From Pseudomicrostroma phylloplanum (lineage: Eukaryota; Basidiomycota; Exobasidiomycetes; Microstromatales), in the NCBI GenBank assembly GCA_039545275.1, contig BCHS01000001.1:441579-505578 (forward strand): a stretch of 64,000 bases of DNA. The letters run 5' to 3'. The notes under the pieces are model-generated. The model had not been told where the DNA came from. It ran no database searches and saw only the letters and a list, made by a program, of their open reading frames with translations. Both the position numbers and the translations under genes were made by a program. This document shows, piece after piece, positions 9,455 to 20,086 of this stretch. Positions within the stretch are counted from its first letter, which is position 1. Every line of letters begins with the position of its first letter.

Positions 9455-11681
9455 CTACGCCTCACCCTCGAGCGCGACTCGCTTCCCCTCTGGCTCTCCA
9501 CCTTCAACCCCGCCCTCTCCTGCTGCATCACCCGCAAAAGGCCCCTCTTTGCGCTTCTTATTCGCCGCTTGGCCGCCGAGAATCCCCTCGTCACCTTTCA
9601 CACGGTCCACAGGATTCGCGGATGGTGCAGCGGACCTAGTCAGATCCACATCGGGCGTAGCTGTGCGAGACCTGCGCCTCTCTGTAGAAGCCCTCGCTCC
9701 AGGAGTGCCCGTGGTGCCCCGATTGGCGACATTCGAAGAAAGGACCCTCGCAGAATAGTAACAGCTTCCATGGTAGATCTCCTCGTCGACCTTGCGCGCA
9801 TTCTTCCAGATCCACTCCTCTTCATCTTCCGACCATTCTGAAACAAATTTCTCCTTGCAGATCGGACAAGGCTCATTCGTCTTCTCCGATTCAGTCGGAG
9901 CGACGATCCACATGTCTGTAGCCTCCTTCAGCTCCGCCTCTTGTTGAGCCGAGAGACCCTTCTTGCCATCTGCAGCACTCGCTGAAGAGAGGGAGGTAGA
10001 GGGATCGTCTTGACCACCTCGCAGCCATTCAGAGGCCGTGTCAAGCCAAGATCGACTCAGGCCCCTTGCGGCAGAATCCTTCGCCCTTCGTCCTTGGCGG
10101 AAATGCCAGTCGAGGTGCGCATCGAGACTCTTCTGCCCAGCCTGTCCAGCTGGGTAGCGATTGGCACACTGACGACATTGAAGGGGAAGATGCCTGTGAC
10201 CCACCAGGTCGACCAGATCCAATGTCAGCTCCTTTTGCAGGTCCATCGAGGTCAGCTTGATGTCCAGCGACATAATGGCAGACGTGTACGCATCGTCCTG
10301 TCGTGCCGGCTTCGCATTGATTGAGACGCTGCTGCTGGCGGGCAGAAGGCCCGCAGCGATCAAGCTTTTCACCAAATCGTCGCTTGGAGGCGCAGCTGCT
10401 GGAGCAGGCGATGAATTGACGGGGAGAAGAGAAGTTGTTCCTCCTTGCTGCTGTCCTCCGATGAGACCCTGGCGGGTCAGACTCGCCAGAGCAGCCGACA
10501 AGTTGGCAGGGATGGGGGGAGCACCACCAACAGGCGTCGAGCGATCGCCGCCAGGCGCTCCGAAGGAAGGAGTTTGTGCAGATTGCGGCGCAGGCGCCAG
10601 TGAGGCTGAAGGCAACGTAGGAGTACTGCTTCCACCTCGGTCTCTCTTGAATTCCACCGCTAGCGCATTCAGTTGCGTCTGGATCTGACTCATCTCCTGA
10701 GGAGACAAAGTGGCAGTGGCGACGACGTTTCTCAATTGCTTCAATGCCGCCATTCGCTGAGGATTGAAAGAAGGAAGGTTTCGCTGCTGGTCTGCCGACA
10801 TGAGGGCGAGCAGACGGTCGATCTGTTCGATTGCTCGAGTTGCTTCCGGCGAGCGACTCGGCGGTACAGGGGACAGCGTCGCACGCGGAGCGTGGGCGGT
10901 AGGAGTGCTGAGTCGCATAGCAGGCGGCGGCCTCATCGGAGGTGGACCACCAGGGACGCCAGAAGAACCGTAGATGTTCCTCTCAATTGCCCACTGAGCA
11001 TCACCGCCAAAGAGCGGGTTGCCACCCTGACCACCGGTACGCCATGTTGCCAAAAGCTCCTCCATCCTCATCTTTGTTTGCTGATCGACTACCCTGTATG
11101 TGTCTAGGAAGAGGTGTGCAATACGCTGAGCCCACAACGTAGTGTAGGGAGCGCCGATGTTCTTGCTGATGGAATCCAAGACGTAGAGGGCCGGGAGACG
11201 ATACGGCGGCTGTGCCTGTGGGGGCAGCGGAGGTGAATAGTCAGTGCACTGCGGTTCTTGGGCAAATGTGAGAAGGCAGCTGCGAGTCGTACTCCTTGTC
11301 ACTCGAAGCTCCAGTGTGCTGCTCTGCGACATGCCATCAGATACTGACCTGAACGATGTGCTCATCGAGACACCTTGCTACAACATTTGCCATGTGTTGG
11401 ACGTGCTCATGGGCCATCACTGTAAGGTTGGTAATGATAGGCTTAGAGTTGAACGTCAGGGATGCGAGGTGAGAGTTGTACATGCGAGCAAAGGCATCCG
11501 GGTCCGTTGCAACCGACATCGCGGATGCGGACGAAGATGGGTCATTCGGGTAGCCTTGACCGTTTGGATAGCCTGCTTGAGGGTACTGTTGCCATGCAGA
11601 GGGGCCACCGCCCGCGTGCGGATTGAATGTATTCGGCGGAGGACCAGCATACGACGGTTGTGAAGGGTAACCTGAGTACAT
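9455..11681 (-). CDS. PCF11: pre-mRNA cleavage/polyadenylation factor Pcf11
   Basis: Two exons: 11681-11349 and 11215-9455 (intron 11216-11348, GTCAGT donor, CCCCCACAG acceptor, CTGAC branch-like site), 697 aa. The CTD-interacting domain spans the junction: FARMYNSHLASLTFNSKPII, MAHEHVQHMANVVARCLDEH, then YRLPALYVLDSISKNIG and IAHLFLDTYRVVDQQTKMRM. This fold binds Ser2-phosphorylated RNA polymerase II tails. A Pro/Ala/Gln-rich middle follows. The C-terminal half carries the two Pcf11 zinc-binding motifs: CRQCANRYPAGQAGQKSLDA with HLDWHFRQ, and PCPICKEKFVSEWSEDEEEW with IYHGSCYY; between them lies the Clp1-interacting region. The protein acts in cleavage factor IA during 3'-end formation and transcription termination. 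The GTCAGT donor is less common than the GTGAGT used elsewhere here, but the join restores the CID exactly. Confidence 0.92.
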
Positions 11682-12375
11682 GATGCTTGAAGCGAATGTA
11701 GGGCGAGGTGAGCTTCAGCAGTCAAAGTAGGGACCCTGAGGAAAGTGAGAGTCGAGCACAAGAGGGGAGATGAGAAAAGGAAAGTGTCTTGCTGGAGGTT
11801 CGGGAGAACGTCACGTCCCGGACCCTTTCGGTACCCTGTCGTGGACAAGTGGCAGGAGAACAGGCAACTGCAATTGTGTTCCCACGGTATCAAGCACACA
11901 AGTGTAGCTATACTATCCCAGCGCACGTCGCCCGCCTCTCCTCTGCAGTGTGTGCCGATGTATGCGCTGCTCGACTCTAACGTCCACCTTGCTCTTTCTG
12001 ATCTACAGAAAGAGGAAACTCAGATGAAATCTGCGGAAGCAGTAGAACACACAGTCCCTCAATAGTCTCTGCTTCGATTGAACGAGGCACAGCAAACAAT
12101 ATTCGGCAACGAGGAAGGGGAAAGAGGGGAAAGCGTATGGGAGGTGGTGTCTATGTGGTCGTAATGGTCTGATAGGAAGGGAAGGATGAGATGTGAGGCG
12201 CCTGCACAGATGGCACAGGTTGCCTCGGACAGCTGACGCTTGCCCTCGGACCCGCGCGCGAGACTCGACTGACTGAGACGGACTCCTTCCCTTCCGCCTC
12301 CTGAGGATATTCTCAGCAGCACGAACGTCTTCTACCTCGACTCCAGTAACCCCCTCGAAGTCTACATCGCCGAAC
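11682..12375. other. divergent intergenic region PCF11 / TOM7
   Basis: About 700 bp between the PCF11 ATG and the TOM7 ATG. No convincing reading frame. A GACTGACTGAGACGG element sits at about 12267-12281, roughly 100 bp upstream of TOM7; near-identical elements precede SNU23 and SF3A3. Confidence 0.4.
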
Positions 12376-12697
12376 ATGCCTCTCTTTCCCTTCTCCGAAG
12401 ACACGAAGGAGCGTATCATCCGCACCGTTGCCGTTGTCCACAACGTTGTGCACTACGGCTGGGTGCCCTTCGTCCTCTTTGTGGGATACTCGAGGAGCAC
12501 ACCTCGACCTAGCTTGATCAAGTGAGTGGAGGGCGTTTACTGCAATGGGAAGGGGACCATGTTTTGGGTCGTGCGATGGCCGACAGTCGGAAGCACTAGT
12601 AATATGCGAAGCTCTATCTGCTATGGTGACCCTCGAACTAACGTCCTCCTGCTTCCTCCACACGCACCCTTCTAGGTTGATCTCTCCCTTGGCCTAG
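12376..12697 (+). CDS. TOM7: mitochondrial import receptor subunit Tom7
   Basis: A tiny two-exon gene: 12376-12521 and 12676-12697 (intron 12522-12675, GTGAGT...TTCTAG), 168 nt, 55 aa. The first exon reads MPLFPFSEDTKERIIRTVAV and then VHNVVHYGWVPFVLFVGYSR. The donor interrupts a Lys codon directly before an in-frame TGA. The second exon supplies the conserved tail, giving RPSLIKLISPLA and a TAG. The family hallmarks are all present: ETKER-like start, a single membrane segment with HYGW and P, GYTRS-like, and PSLI-LLSPLA. Tom7 is a small tail-type subunit of the outer-membrane TOM translocase that modulates complex assembly. The length fits the family (about 50-60 aa). It is too short for an ordinary long-ORF call and is easily missed. 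Confidence 0.93.
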
Positions 12698-13397
12698 GCT
12701 CCTGGAAGGGCTACTCTCCTCCAATCTCACGACTCGCTCCCACAAAGGTTCTCAGCAACTTTTCTCACCTACTCACTCTGACTGCTCAAGACTGAAGATG
12801 GCGCAAGTGCGCTAGTCGCCCAGAGTCTCTCATTGAGTCTGGGCTGAGGCTTCACCACTCTCTGTACTATATCCACCCCGTCCGATGTCTCTTCACACCG
12901 GTGACAGCACACCTCTTTCAGCAATCGTACATCACACCTTGCCTGATCGAAGCATCGCCACCACTGCTGATACGACGCTAAAGTCCGAAGTCCAGCTTTG
13001 ATCCGTCTGACGTTGTGGGCCCCTCAGCAGATGCTTTTACCCGAGTCCAGGATCCCCACTTACACACGCCCTGATACTGAGAAAATTGATAGGCAGATCC
13101 CGTTGCTTTTCACCTTTGCTATCTCGCTTTCTGTACACTAAGCTCTTGACACCATCTCCGCGTTGCGAGCGGTCAGCTGCAATATACAACGACGAGACCC
13201 CCATTGTGATTAGAATTTCGGACCCGCAGGCACGCGATGATTAGCGCCTCGCCTGTCTTTGTATTCGCCCGCGTCAAAGGGCTGATTTGCGAAAGTCCGC
13301 CCCGGGGGAAGGCACCCAAATCTTCCTTCCTACCAAGCCTCGAACGCATCGTACCGCTTTTCGTCGTCTTCCCCTGCCCCGCATTACTCGCCCCACG
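12698..13397. other. intergenic region TOM7 to eIF3f
   Basis: About 700 bp containing the TOM7 3' UTR and the eIF3f promoter. Frames on both strands are short or broken, and I recognise nothing coding. The minus-strand frame covering 13173-13787 is the shadow of the eIF3f first exon. Confidence 0.45.
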
Positions 13398-14635
13398 ATG
13401 ACGACTACCACCACCACAACGGCCACGCTGCCAGACCTGAGCTCGTCCTCTCTGTCGTCGCTCCATCTCAACTACCCTTCGACGACATACGGCTCCGTCT
13501 CCTCGCGGTCCATCGCAAAGGTCTCTGTGCATCCAGCTGCCCTCTTTTCTATCCTGGACCACTACCTGCGCAGGAACGACCCCGAGCCCACATCGACTGA
13601 AGACCCTTCCTCTTCTTCCTCCGAAGAGAAGAAGGACGCTTCTTCCTCTCCTAGCAACGTTCAGCCTTCCCGAGTCATCGGAACTTTGCTGGGTGTCCAC
13701 AATGAGAACGAGGTAGAGATTCGAAGCTGCTTCGCTGTGCCTCATAACGAGAGCGAGGAGCAGGTGCAGCTGGACATTGATTACCACAAGGGCATGATCG
13801 ATCTACACCAGAAGGTCAACCCGGAGGAGGTCATCGTTGGATGGTGAGTACGAGCGAAGTGAGGTGGAGCAATCTGCAGGCAAATCTCGGCCTCGACCAT
13901 GGCTGGGTCACTGCCATTGGGAAGAGACGATGAGGAGTCCAGGATACAAAGAGACTGACCCGTCGGCTCATCTTCACAAATGACAGGTACGCAACCTCCC
14001 CCAACCTCAACGCCTACTCTGCTCTCCTGCAAGACTTTTTCACAAAAGAGTCTGCCCCTCACCAGGCAGTTCACCTCACAATCGACACCGATCTGCGTTC
14101 CCCCTCTGCTTCGTCCTCCTCTGAGCCCCTGGGCGTGAAGGCCTACGTCTCCTCTCCCTTGGGCCTGACTCCCAAGACCGAGAACTCCGTCTTCCTGCCT
14201 CTGCCCGTGACACTGCTATCGAACCCAACAGAGCGTCCCGCCCTCTCTCTGCTGGCCTCGCAGACTTCTTCGACCCCTCAAGCAGGCAACTCCCTCGCCT
14301 CTGCCGGTCAGGTCTTGCCAGACCTGACCGCCCTTACCTCTGCTCTCCAGCAGATTCAGTCTCAACTGCGTCGCGTGCTGGTGTACGTGCGAGACGTGCT
14401 GGACGGGAAAGTGCAGGGGGACGAAGTGGTGGGCAGGTACCTCTTGGACACCATTGCCCGCATCCCCGTGGGAGCTAGCAGCACCAGTGGAGCTGCCGCC
14501 GCAGCGGGAGCAGAGGGCAAGGATGTGGGAGAGGTGTGGAACAGCTGTCTGCAGGACGTCCTCATGGTTAGCTACCTGTCGAATATTGTCCGAGCACAGG
14601 CAGAGGTCGCTGGTAGGCTCTCCTTGCTCTCGTAG
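13398..14635 (+). CDS. eIF3f: translation initiation factor eIF3 subunit f
   Basis: Two exons: 13398-13843 and 13987-14635 (intron 13844-13986, GTGAGT...TGACAG), splitting a Trp codon; 364 aa. After a Thr/Ser-rich start, the MPN domain begins: KVSVHPAALFSILDHYLRR, VIGTLLGVHNENEVEIRSCF, DYHKGMIDLHQKVNPEEVIV, GWYATSPNLNAYSALLQDFF and HLTIDTDL. No complete JAMM zinc site is seen, as expected for eIF3f, which is a structural subunit. The C-terminal helices (LTSALQQIQSQLRRVLVYVR, GRYLLDTIARIP, QDVLMVSYLSNIVRAQAEVA) match the family and pack into the eIF3 helical bundle. The ATG at 13398 is preferred to an upstream in-frame ATG at 13287 because the family starts just before the MPN domain. Confidence 0.93.
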
Positions 14636-15145
14636 ATGGGCTAGGCAGGCAGGTGGAGCGCGGAGAGTGACCAAAAGATAGGAGGCGAGCGACGTCTCTT
14701 TGTATGGTGGACGGCGGTTGGCGGTTGGCGGTGCTTGAGGGTGAGACGGGCGTCCATCTCGAGGCACATACATGTCACTCTGTTGCCCCTCTTTGTTCGT
14801 AGACTGCCCCACTGCAAATCTATGAACACACACACCTACAGCCTGACAGCAGCCCTGCCATCTCGCGTCTGATCTGTCTCACTCCAGCTGCATACAAAAC
14901 GAAGCAAATCAGAGCAAAGGAAAGCGAGTAAAGGGTGGTGTCCAGATTTTGTCTATTATGCATCTGGTGCTCGATACACTAAAGAGAGAAATACAAAGGG
15001 GACGTTGCGATTTCGGGAGATATGTGTAAGTGCACGTCGAGGGATGCAGGCCCTCGAGGGGCCCGGCAGAGGCGCGCATCGTCTGGTAGGTGTCCGCCTC
15101 GAGCGTTCCAGCGCACCTCCTTTGAATCGAAAGGGCTTCACCTCT
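14636..15145. other. convergent 3' region eIF3f / Zn2Cys6 gene
   Basis: About 510 bp between two stop codons, taken as two 3' UTRs. No gene seen. Confidence 0.5.
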
Positions 15146-18100
15146 TTACTGCTGAAGGAGGAGTTGGGAGGTCTCGAGGCAGAGGGAAACCTCGTCGGCC
15201 ATTGGCTCTACCATCTTCCAGTACTTGCTCAGCTCCTTCAAAGTAGCATGCGCCTCCCTGACGCGGCTCCAGATCTCGCGCAACTTCTCCCGACGTCGCT
15301 GTGCTGCCGCCAATGCTTCAGCCGAGTCCTGACCCCCAGCACCACCGGCAGCGCCCGTGCCAGCCATAAGGTCATCGTTGCTGGACAGGCCCCCGGTGCC
15401 AGTGGCATTGCCACTTGAGGCGGAGAAGTCCCAGGGTGGTTGCTGCCCGGCCTGCGAGTTCATCTCGAAGGGCGTCTGCTGCTGCGAGGAAGGCCCACTG
15501 CCCCCAAGAGCGGCTGCCCCCTGAGCAGACTGCAGGAGACCTCTGCTGAAGGCAGAGAAGTCTGCATGGTGCTGAGCGCCTGCGTCGCCTTGATTCGTCC
15601 AGAGGGAGTTGTCCCCTTCGGGACCACTTCCGACTCCAGCGAGGAAGTCGCTCATGTCGTAGTCCCCCTCGTAATCACCTCCGTCCGTCTCCGCGTCTTC
15701 TCCTTCCCCGTCTGCCGAGGCCGAGTTGCCCCTGCTGTCACTGCCCGACGAGGCGCTGCTACTGACAGCCAAAGCCTGCATGAGGAGGGTAAATGAGATG
15801 AGCACGTAGGAGCACGCGTTGAAGGGATTGGGCTCCTTCCTCTTGGAGCGGGCAATCTCCAGCAGGCGCTTCGAAGCATGGACGCAGCGACCCAGCGAGT
15901 CCTTGGGCAAGAAGGGCCCACGAGCGAACAGGTCTTGCGCGCTCGTGGAAGCCCCGCCATCCTCCTGGCCGAAGGCCCCCGCACTCGCTCCTGCATCGGA
16001 GGCGAGTACGCTTCCGCTTCCTTGGCCTTTCTCGCCGCCATGGTTATCGCCCTCGGTACCATCAGCAAAGCCAAAGGCACTCGAGAAGCTATCGGGCATG
16101 GGCACCTGACAAGCCGCGCTGGGATCGTTCTCGGTCACAGTGTTCAGGAAGCAAAGCTTCCTCTCGAACAAAGAAGCTCCTTGGAAGGCTTGTCCCAGGT
16201 GGAGGGTGAGGGAGCTCGTGTACAGCTGGATAGCCGCTGACCGCTTGAGGTACATGGCCAGATCATCGTCTACACGACTGAGGGATTCTTCGCCTTGCAT
16301 AGACACGGACGCTGGTTCTTGACAGAGCTGCTTGAAAGAAGCTTCGTCCGCCTCAATTTGAGCAATCTGTTCCTGCAGGGAGCGATCGATCTCCAACATC
16401 GAATCCAGAACGTCTTGCCGGCTAGCATTGTTGGGCAACGAGGAGAAGGTCGCGGGCTGCTCTCCCGCTGGCGTGTCACCTCTGCCATTGGATGACTGAG
16501 CATAACTGCTACGCTGTGGTGAGAACAGCGAGACGTCATCCCTCCTGCTCGCTCCGCCGTCCTCTCCATCTTCTTCCCCGCCGTCCTTGAAGTGGGCCAA
16601 TGCAAGAACCCTCTCCTGGATTAGGAGAAGCGATTGCAACGATCGAATGTTGGCTAGCCAGACCGTCGGATCGTGCGAAGTAGGCATCTCTGTCCTCACA
16701 CGTGGGTCATCAGCTCTGATCGTAGGCGCAATTGCGGTGTTGTAGCTGCACCATAGAGAGCTTGACCAGCATGTCCACCAGATCCTCTTTTCCATCTCGT
16801 ATCTGACTTGTTCTGGCAGCTGAGAGTACAGTGACTGAGTGCCAAAAACGTCATCAGAAGAGACGAAGCTGCTCTTACTGCCCGTTGTACCTGGAGAACT
16901 TCCTCTTGGACGCCTCAGTCGATGAAGACCCTTGGCCATTGCCAGCCCTAGCGCCTGATCGGCCTTTAGGCGCGCCTTGAGAGCTCTGCCGCTTCCATAG
17001 TGATACACGCAGAGAACGGCCAAAGCCTGTATCACCCCAATAGTTGTGCCCTTGTTCGTCAAGGGCTGAGTCGATCCCTGAAGATGACCCTCAGCCTGCT
17101 CCAGAACGTGCTCAATGGTTTCCGTAGCGCGCTTCTCGTAATGACTGGTAATGGCCAACAGCTCGGCTTTCCGCTCGGCAGTGGGAAAGTTCAAGCCGCT
17201 GTTGCTCGGTCCGATGCCAAAGCCAGCTGCGAATGCTTGACCGCCGGCATTGGCACCGTTTGACGAACGGTCAGCAGTTGTCGCGTCCCCGTCCTGCAGC
17301 AAAGGTAGGATGGCCTGTAGGGCCAGAATGAAGGGCGAATCGAGCGAGAGCCTCTGCGACATCTCGTGAATATGCTGAGGCGGCGCGAATACAGGAATGA
17401 ACCGGTAAAGCGTGTTGTAGTACCCAAGCAGAATTGTGTATACTGAAGCTCGAGGCTGGACGGCTGAGGAGGGATCCGAGCTGGAACCGAAAGCCGAAGA
17501 GAGAGAACTTTGTTGCCGGGAAGGAGCATTCTGCTGCTGCTGAGGCTGCTGCTGCTGTTGCTGAGTTGGCCAGCCAGAGGTAGATGAGGGTTCTGGTTGG
17601 CTCTGTTGACGTTGCTGCGAAGGGTCAGAAGATTGTGCGAGGGCGGCCGGGTCCGAAGTGGCTGGCGAAGCATTTAGGCTATTCGGCATAAGGTTCAGCC
17701 CATAGGAGTCGTTCATCGCACTGTAGAGCGCCGCCATTGAGTCCCATTGTTGTCCTGCATTGCCAGCCATTCCCATAGGATTCGGCGGAGACTGGGTCAT
17801 AGAAGGAGCCGAGTACGGCGACTGTGAAGCCATCATTTGATGACTCGACGACGGCAGAAAGGGCATCTGAGGTGCTTGAGGTGGCTGTTGGTTCTGCTGT
17901 ATCGGCGGCTGTGACTGCTGTAACGACCGCGGCATTGATGTGGCAGAAGTCTTGCTTCCCCCTGCGCCTCTTGCAGCCGTCTCCTGCTCTTGACTCAGTT
18001 GGGCATCCCTCAGCTGGGGTATAGCGCCGGGCACTCGAACCTGTTGCGGAAGCTGTGAGAGGCTGAAGAGTCTCTTGAGATGCTGTTCTAGATTGGCTTC

Positions 18101-18739
18101 CTCTTGCGACTGGTTCGGCTTTGGCTTAGGTTTGCCCCCTCTCCGCGACACTGTGTATATGCAGTCGTCTTCCCTCCCCCGATTGATGCAATTGTGACAA
18201 GGATGCTGGCCGTTGCATCTCGACTTGCGAGCCCGACAGAAGAGACACGCTGCCCGCACTGGCGCTGCTTTGTTCGCACCACCCGACGATGCGCCCGCCT
18301 TGCTGCTGTCAGGACTCTGGCCCTCATCGTCTGCTGATGGAGCAGACTTGGATGGGCCAGAGGAAGAAGCACCGACGCTTGACGTCTTCTGACGAATGGG
18401 TCCTGCATGACTCTCCTGCTTGTCTTCGTGCTTGATGTTGCTTGCAGAGGGCATATTGAAATTGTAGCTCTGGTTGCCTCCGCCCCCACCCCCACCCCCA
18501 AAGGACTGCGACTGGAAGGGGTTGGGCTGAGAAGCTTGAGCGTTCTGCCGTGGTTGTGCATTTGCTTGGCTCATCTGCTGCTCCTGGTACCACCGCAGTA
18601 GGTCGGAGGGGACATCACTGGAGGTGCCTGCGCTATTGAAGTTGTTTGGCTGCCATGGCGAAGAAGACGAGGAGGATGACGCACCGGCGGCGCCGTCCGC
18701 GTTTGAGGCAAAGCCGCCAAGAAAGGACGAAGGGTCCAT
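15146..18739 (-). CDS. Zn(II)2Cys6 transcription factor
   Basis: Single exon, 1197 aa from the ATG at 18739 (MDPSSFLGGFASNADG). The frame stays open upstream to 19174, but that part is CA/CT-repeat-rich and is probably leader. Residues 165-193 are a textbook binuclear zinc cluster, CX2CX6CX5CX2CX8C (ACLFCRARKSRCNGQHPC, then HNCINRGREDDC), followed by a basic RRGGKPKPKPNQ stretch. A Gln/Ser-rich low-complexity region follows. Then comes a fungal-specific regulatory domain: VYTILLGYYNTLYRFIPVF, SPFILALQAILPLL, and an Arg/Leu-rich helical part (ALGLAMAKGLHRLRRP, KRIWWTCWSSSLWCSYNTAI). It is a nuclear DNA-binding regulator; no specific orthologue or target pathway can be named from the sequence. 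Acidic and Gly/Ser-rich segments near the C-terminus could serve as activation regions. Confidence 0.87.
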   Translation of the reverse strand: MDPSSFLGGFASNADGAAGASSSSSSSPWQPNNFNSAGTSSDVPSDLLRWYQEQQMSQANAQPRQNAQASQPNPFQSQSFGGGGGGGGNQSYNFNMPSASNIKHEDKQESHAGPIRQKTSSVGASSSGPSKSAPSADDEGQSPDSSKAGASSGGANKAAPVRAACLFCRARKSRCNGQHPCHNCINRGREDDCIYTVSRRGGKPKPKPNQSQEEANLEQHLKRLFSLSQLPQQVRVPGAIPQLRDAQLSQEQETAARGAGGSKTSATSMPRSLQQSQPPIQQNQQPPQAPQMPFLPSSSHQMMASQSPYSAPSMTQSPPNPMGMAGNAGQQWDSMAALYSAMNDSYGLNLMPNSLNASPATSDPAALAQSSDPSQQRQQSQPEPSSTSGWPTQQQQQQPQQQQNAPSRQQSSLSSAFGSSSDPSSAVQPRASVYTILLGYYNTLYRFIPVFAPPQHIHEMSQRLSLDSPFILALQAILPLLQDGDATTADRSSNGANAGGQAFAAGFGIGPSNSGLNFPTAERKAELLAITSHYEKRATETIEHVLEQAEGHLQGSTQPLTNKGTTIGVIQALAVLCVYHYGSGRALKARLKADQALGLAMAKGLHRLRRPRGSSPGTTGSKSSFVSSDDVFGTQSLYSQLPEQVRYEMEKRIWWTCWSSSLWCSYNTAIAPTIRADDPRVRTEMPTSHDPTVWLANIRSLQSLLLIQERVLALAHFKDGGEEDGEDGGASRRDDVSLFSPQRSSYAQSSNGRGDTPAGEQPATFSSLPNNASRQDVLDSMLEIDRSLQEQIAQIEADEASFKQLCQEPASVSMQGEESLSRVDDDLAMYLKRSAAIQLYTSSLTLHLGQAFQGASLFERKLCFLNTVTENDPSAACQVPMPDSFSSAFGFADGTEGDNHGGEKGQGSGSVLASDAGASAGAFGQEDGGASTSAQDLFARGPFLPKDSLGRCVHASKRLLEIARSKRKEPNPFNACSYVLISFTLLMQALAVSSSASSGSDSRGNSASADGEGEDAETDGGDYEGDYDMSDFLAGVGSGPEGDNSLWTNQGDAGAQHHADFSAFSRGLLQSAQGAAALGGSGPSSQQQTPFEMNSQAGQQPPWDFSASSGNATGTGGLSSNDDLMAGTGAAGGAGGQDSAEALAAAQRRREKLREIWSRVREAHATLKELSKYWKMVEPMADEVSLCLETSQLLLQQ

Positions 18740-19251
18740 TGGTGGGCGGATCGCAGCGGGCGACGGAGACGGAGACGGCGTATGAGTGTGAGCAGAGGTA
18801 GAGAGACGTCTGACTTGGGCGACGTGGCGGTAGAGGGTAGAGGGACCAGTGATGGTACGGACGTAAGAGGGGGATCTATGCAGGAAGTGTGAAATGGAGC
18901 GAGGAAGCGAGGCGGAGGAGCAACGATGGACGGCGGGACGATCGTTCGCAGGGGCGGGCCTTGGACTGGACAGACAGACAGACAGACTGGACAGCTTGGG
19001 TGGAGAGGAGACTCCGGAACGGGCACCGCTCCCACACTGACGCACGCGGGGGCAGCGGGCCGAGGAGCGGGGGCCCAGAGGCAGAGGCAGAGTTAGAGGC
19101 AGAGCTAGAGGGGCGCAGACACAGGCACACGCAGACGCAGCCACACACACACACACGCTCACGCTCACGATCAAATTACATCTCTCGCCCGGGAAAAGAG
19201 GAGAGTGACGCCGTGCGTGAGAGAGACAGAGACAGACTGGCTCACCAAAGG

Positions 19252-19288
<37 letters not shown>

Positions 19289-19583
19289 ACCACCATGGGC
19301 AAGGCACGCTGCCAGGATTCGAGCTTGCTCAAAGTAGGCTCTGCAGTCTTCATGGAGGCGTGCTCAGCGTCGATTGTCACAAGTTAACAGACGCAGCGTG
19401 CCTGACGGAACCTGGGCGCCGTTGAGGCGAATACTGCAGATGACAGTGACCGCCTGCGACAGTCCCTTCTCGTATTATGTATAGCTGATCATTTGTACAT
19501 TGAAAAAGAAACATAGGACAGACCATAGGACATGCGAGAGCAAGAAATTTGCCTGGCTTCCTGTAACACCTCCCTTCGCATCT
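18740..19583. other. upstream region of the Zn2Cys6 gene, repeat-rich
   Basis: Holds the leader/promoter of the regulator and the VMA9 3' end. It contains a CAGACAGACAGACAGACTGG tract near 18970, a (CA)n run at about 19141-19157 and a (GCA)n run at 19252-19287. No coding sequence recognised apart from the upstream extension of the regulator's open frame. Confidence 0.45.
19252..19287. repeat. (GCA)12 trinucleotide repeat
   Basis: About 12 uninterrupted GCA units, roughly 510 bp upstream of the ATG of the minus-strand Zn2Cys6 gene. On that gene's sense strand it reads as CTG repeats. It lies outside any coding frame that I support. Confidence 0.9.
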
Positions 19584-20086
19584 CTACTCGGGACGTAGAT
19601 CACCCCTCTTTGGCTCTGCGACGGCGACGGCGACATGCAAGGGGACATTGGTCAGATCCTCTCCACCTTGGCTCTTGGCTCGCGTGACGCTGGACTGGGT
19701 ACCATTGATGGTCACTCACTGATCAGGGGATGTAGTTGTGCCAGGTAGATGATGGACCACATAAGGTAGCAGCAGATCATTGTCAGAATTACGGATGTCC
19801 TGATGAGACTGAGAGGTAACAAAGAGGGGCAAAGACGAGGAGAAAGAGGGAGTACAGATGTCAGACTTCCGTCCTCTTCGCCGCTGAGTCCCTCAGAGGG
19901 AAGAGTAGCATCATGCGTAGATGGACCGTCTCCCCTGCCATAGCAATCGCTGGGGCGTCATTGTCCCATTCTCTCACACCTCTCCAGCACTCACACTTGG
20001 TTCTCCCCCTTCCTGACGAGTCCCCAACTGCCAAAGCTAGCTCCACCCACGGCCACTCCAGCCCAGATCACTGTCCAGCCCGACAT
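19584..20086 (-). CDS. VMA9: V-type ATPase subunit e (Vma9)
   Basis: A three-exon mini-gene: 20086-19995, 19808-19720 and 19615-19584; 70 aa. Introns are 19809-19994 (GTGAGT...CCTCTCAG) and 19616-19719 (GTGAGT...CGTCGCAG, with a CTGAC branch site). Exon 1 gives MSGWTVIWAGVAVGGASFGS, a first membrane segment. Exon 2 supplies NQVLIRTSVILTMICCYLMW and then SIIYLAQLHPLI, a second membrane segment with the family's LMW...QLHPL signature. Exon 3 gives the tail KPKRGDLRPE. Subunit e is a small Vo membrane subunit needed for vacuolar proton pumping. An alternative acceptor nine bases further in (TCATCAG) also keeps frame, but aligns less well with the conserved NQ-x3-R-S/T pattern. The Lys after HPLI, where the family often has Ala, follows from the only plausible last junction. 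Confidence 0.88.

Noticed and set aside
13173..13787. 204-codon minus-strand frame over eIF3f
   Set aside because: Antisense shadow of the Thr/Ser-rich first exon; no domain.
18740..19174. 145-residue upstream extension of the Zn2Cys6 protein
   Set aside because: It reads through CA and CT repeats (Val/Cys and Leu/Pro runs) and looks like an untranslated leader; MDPSSFLGG is a more natural start.
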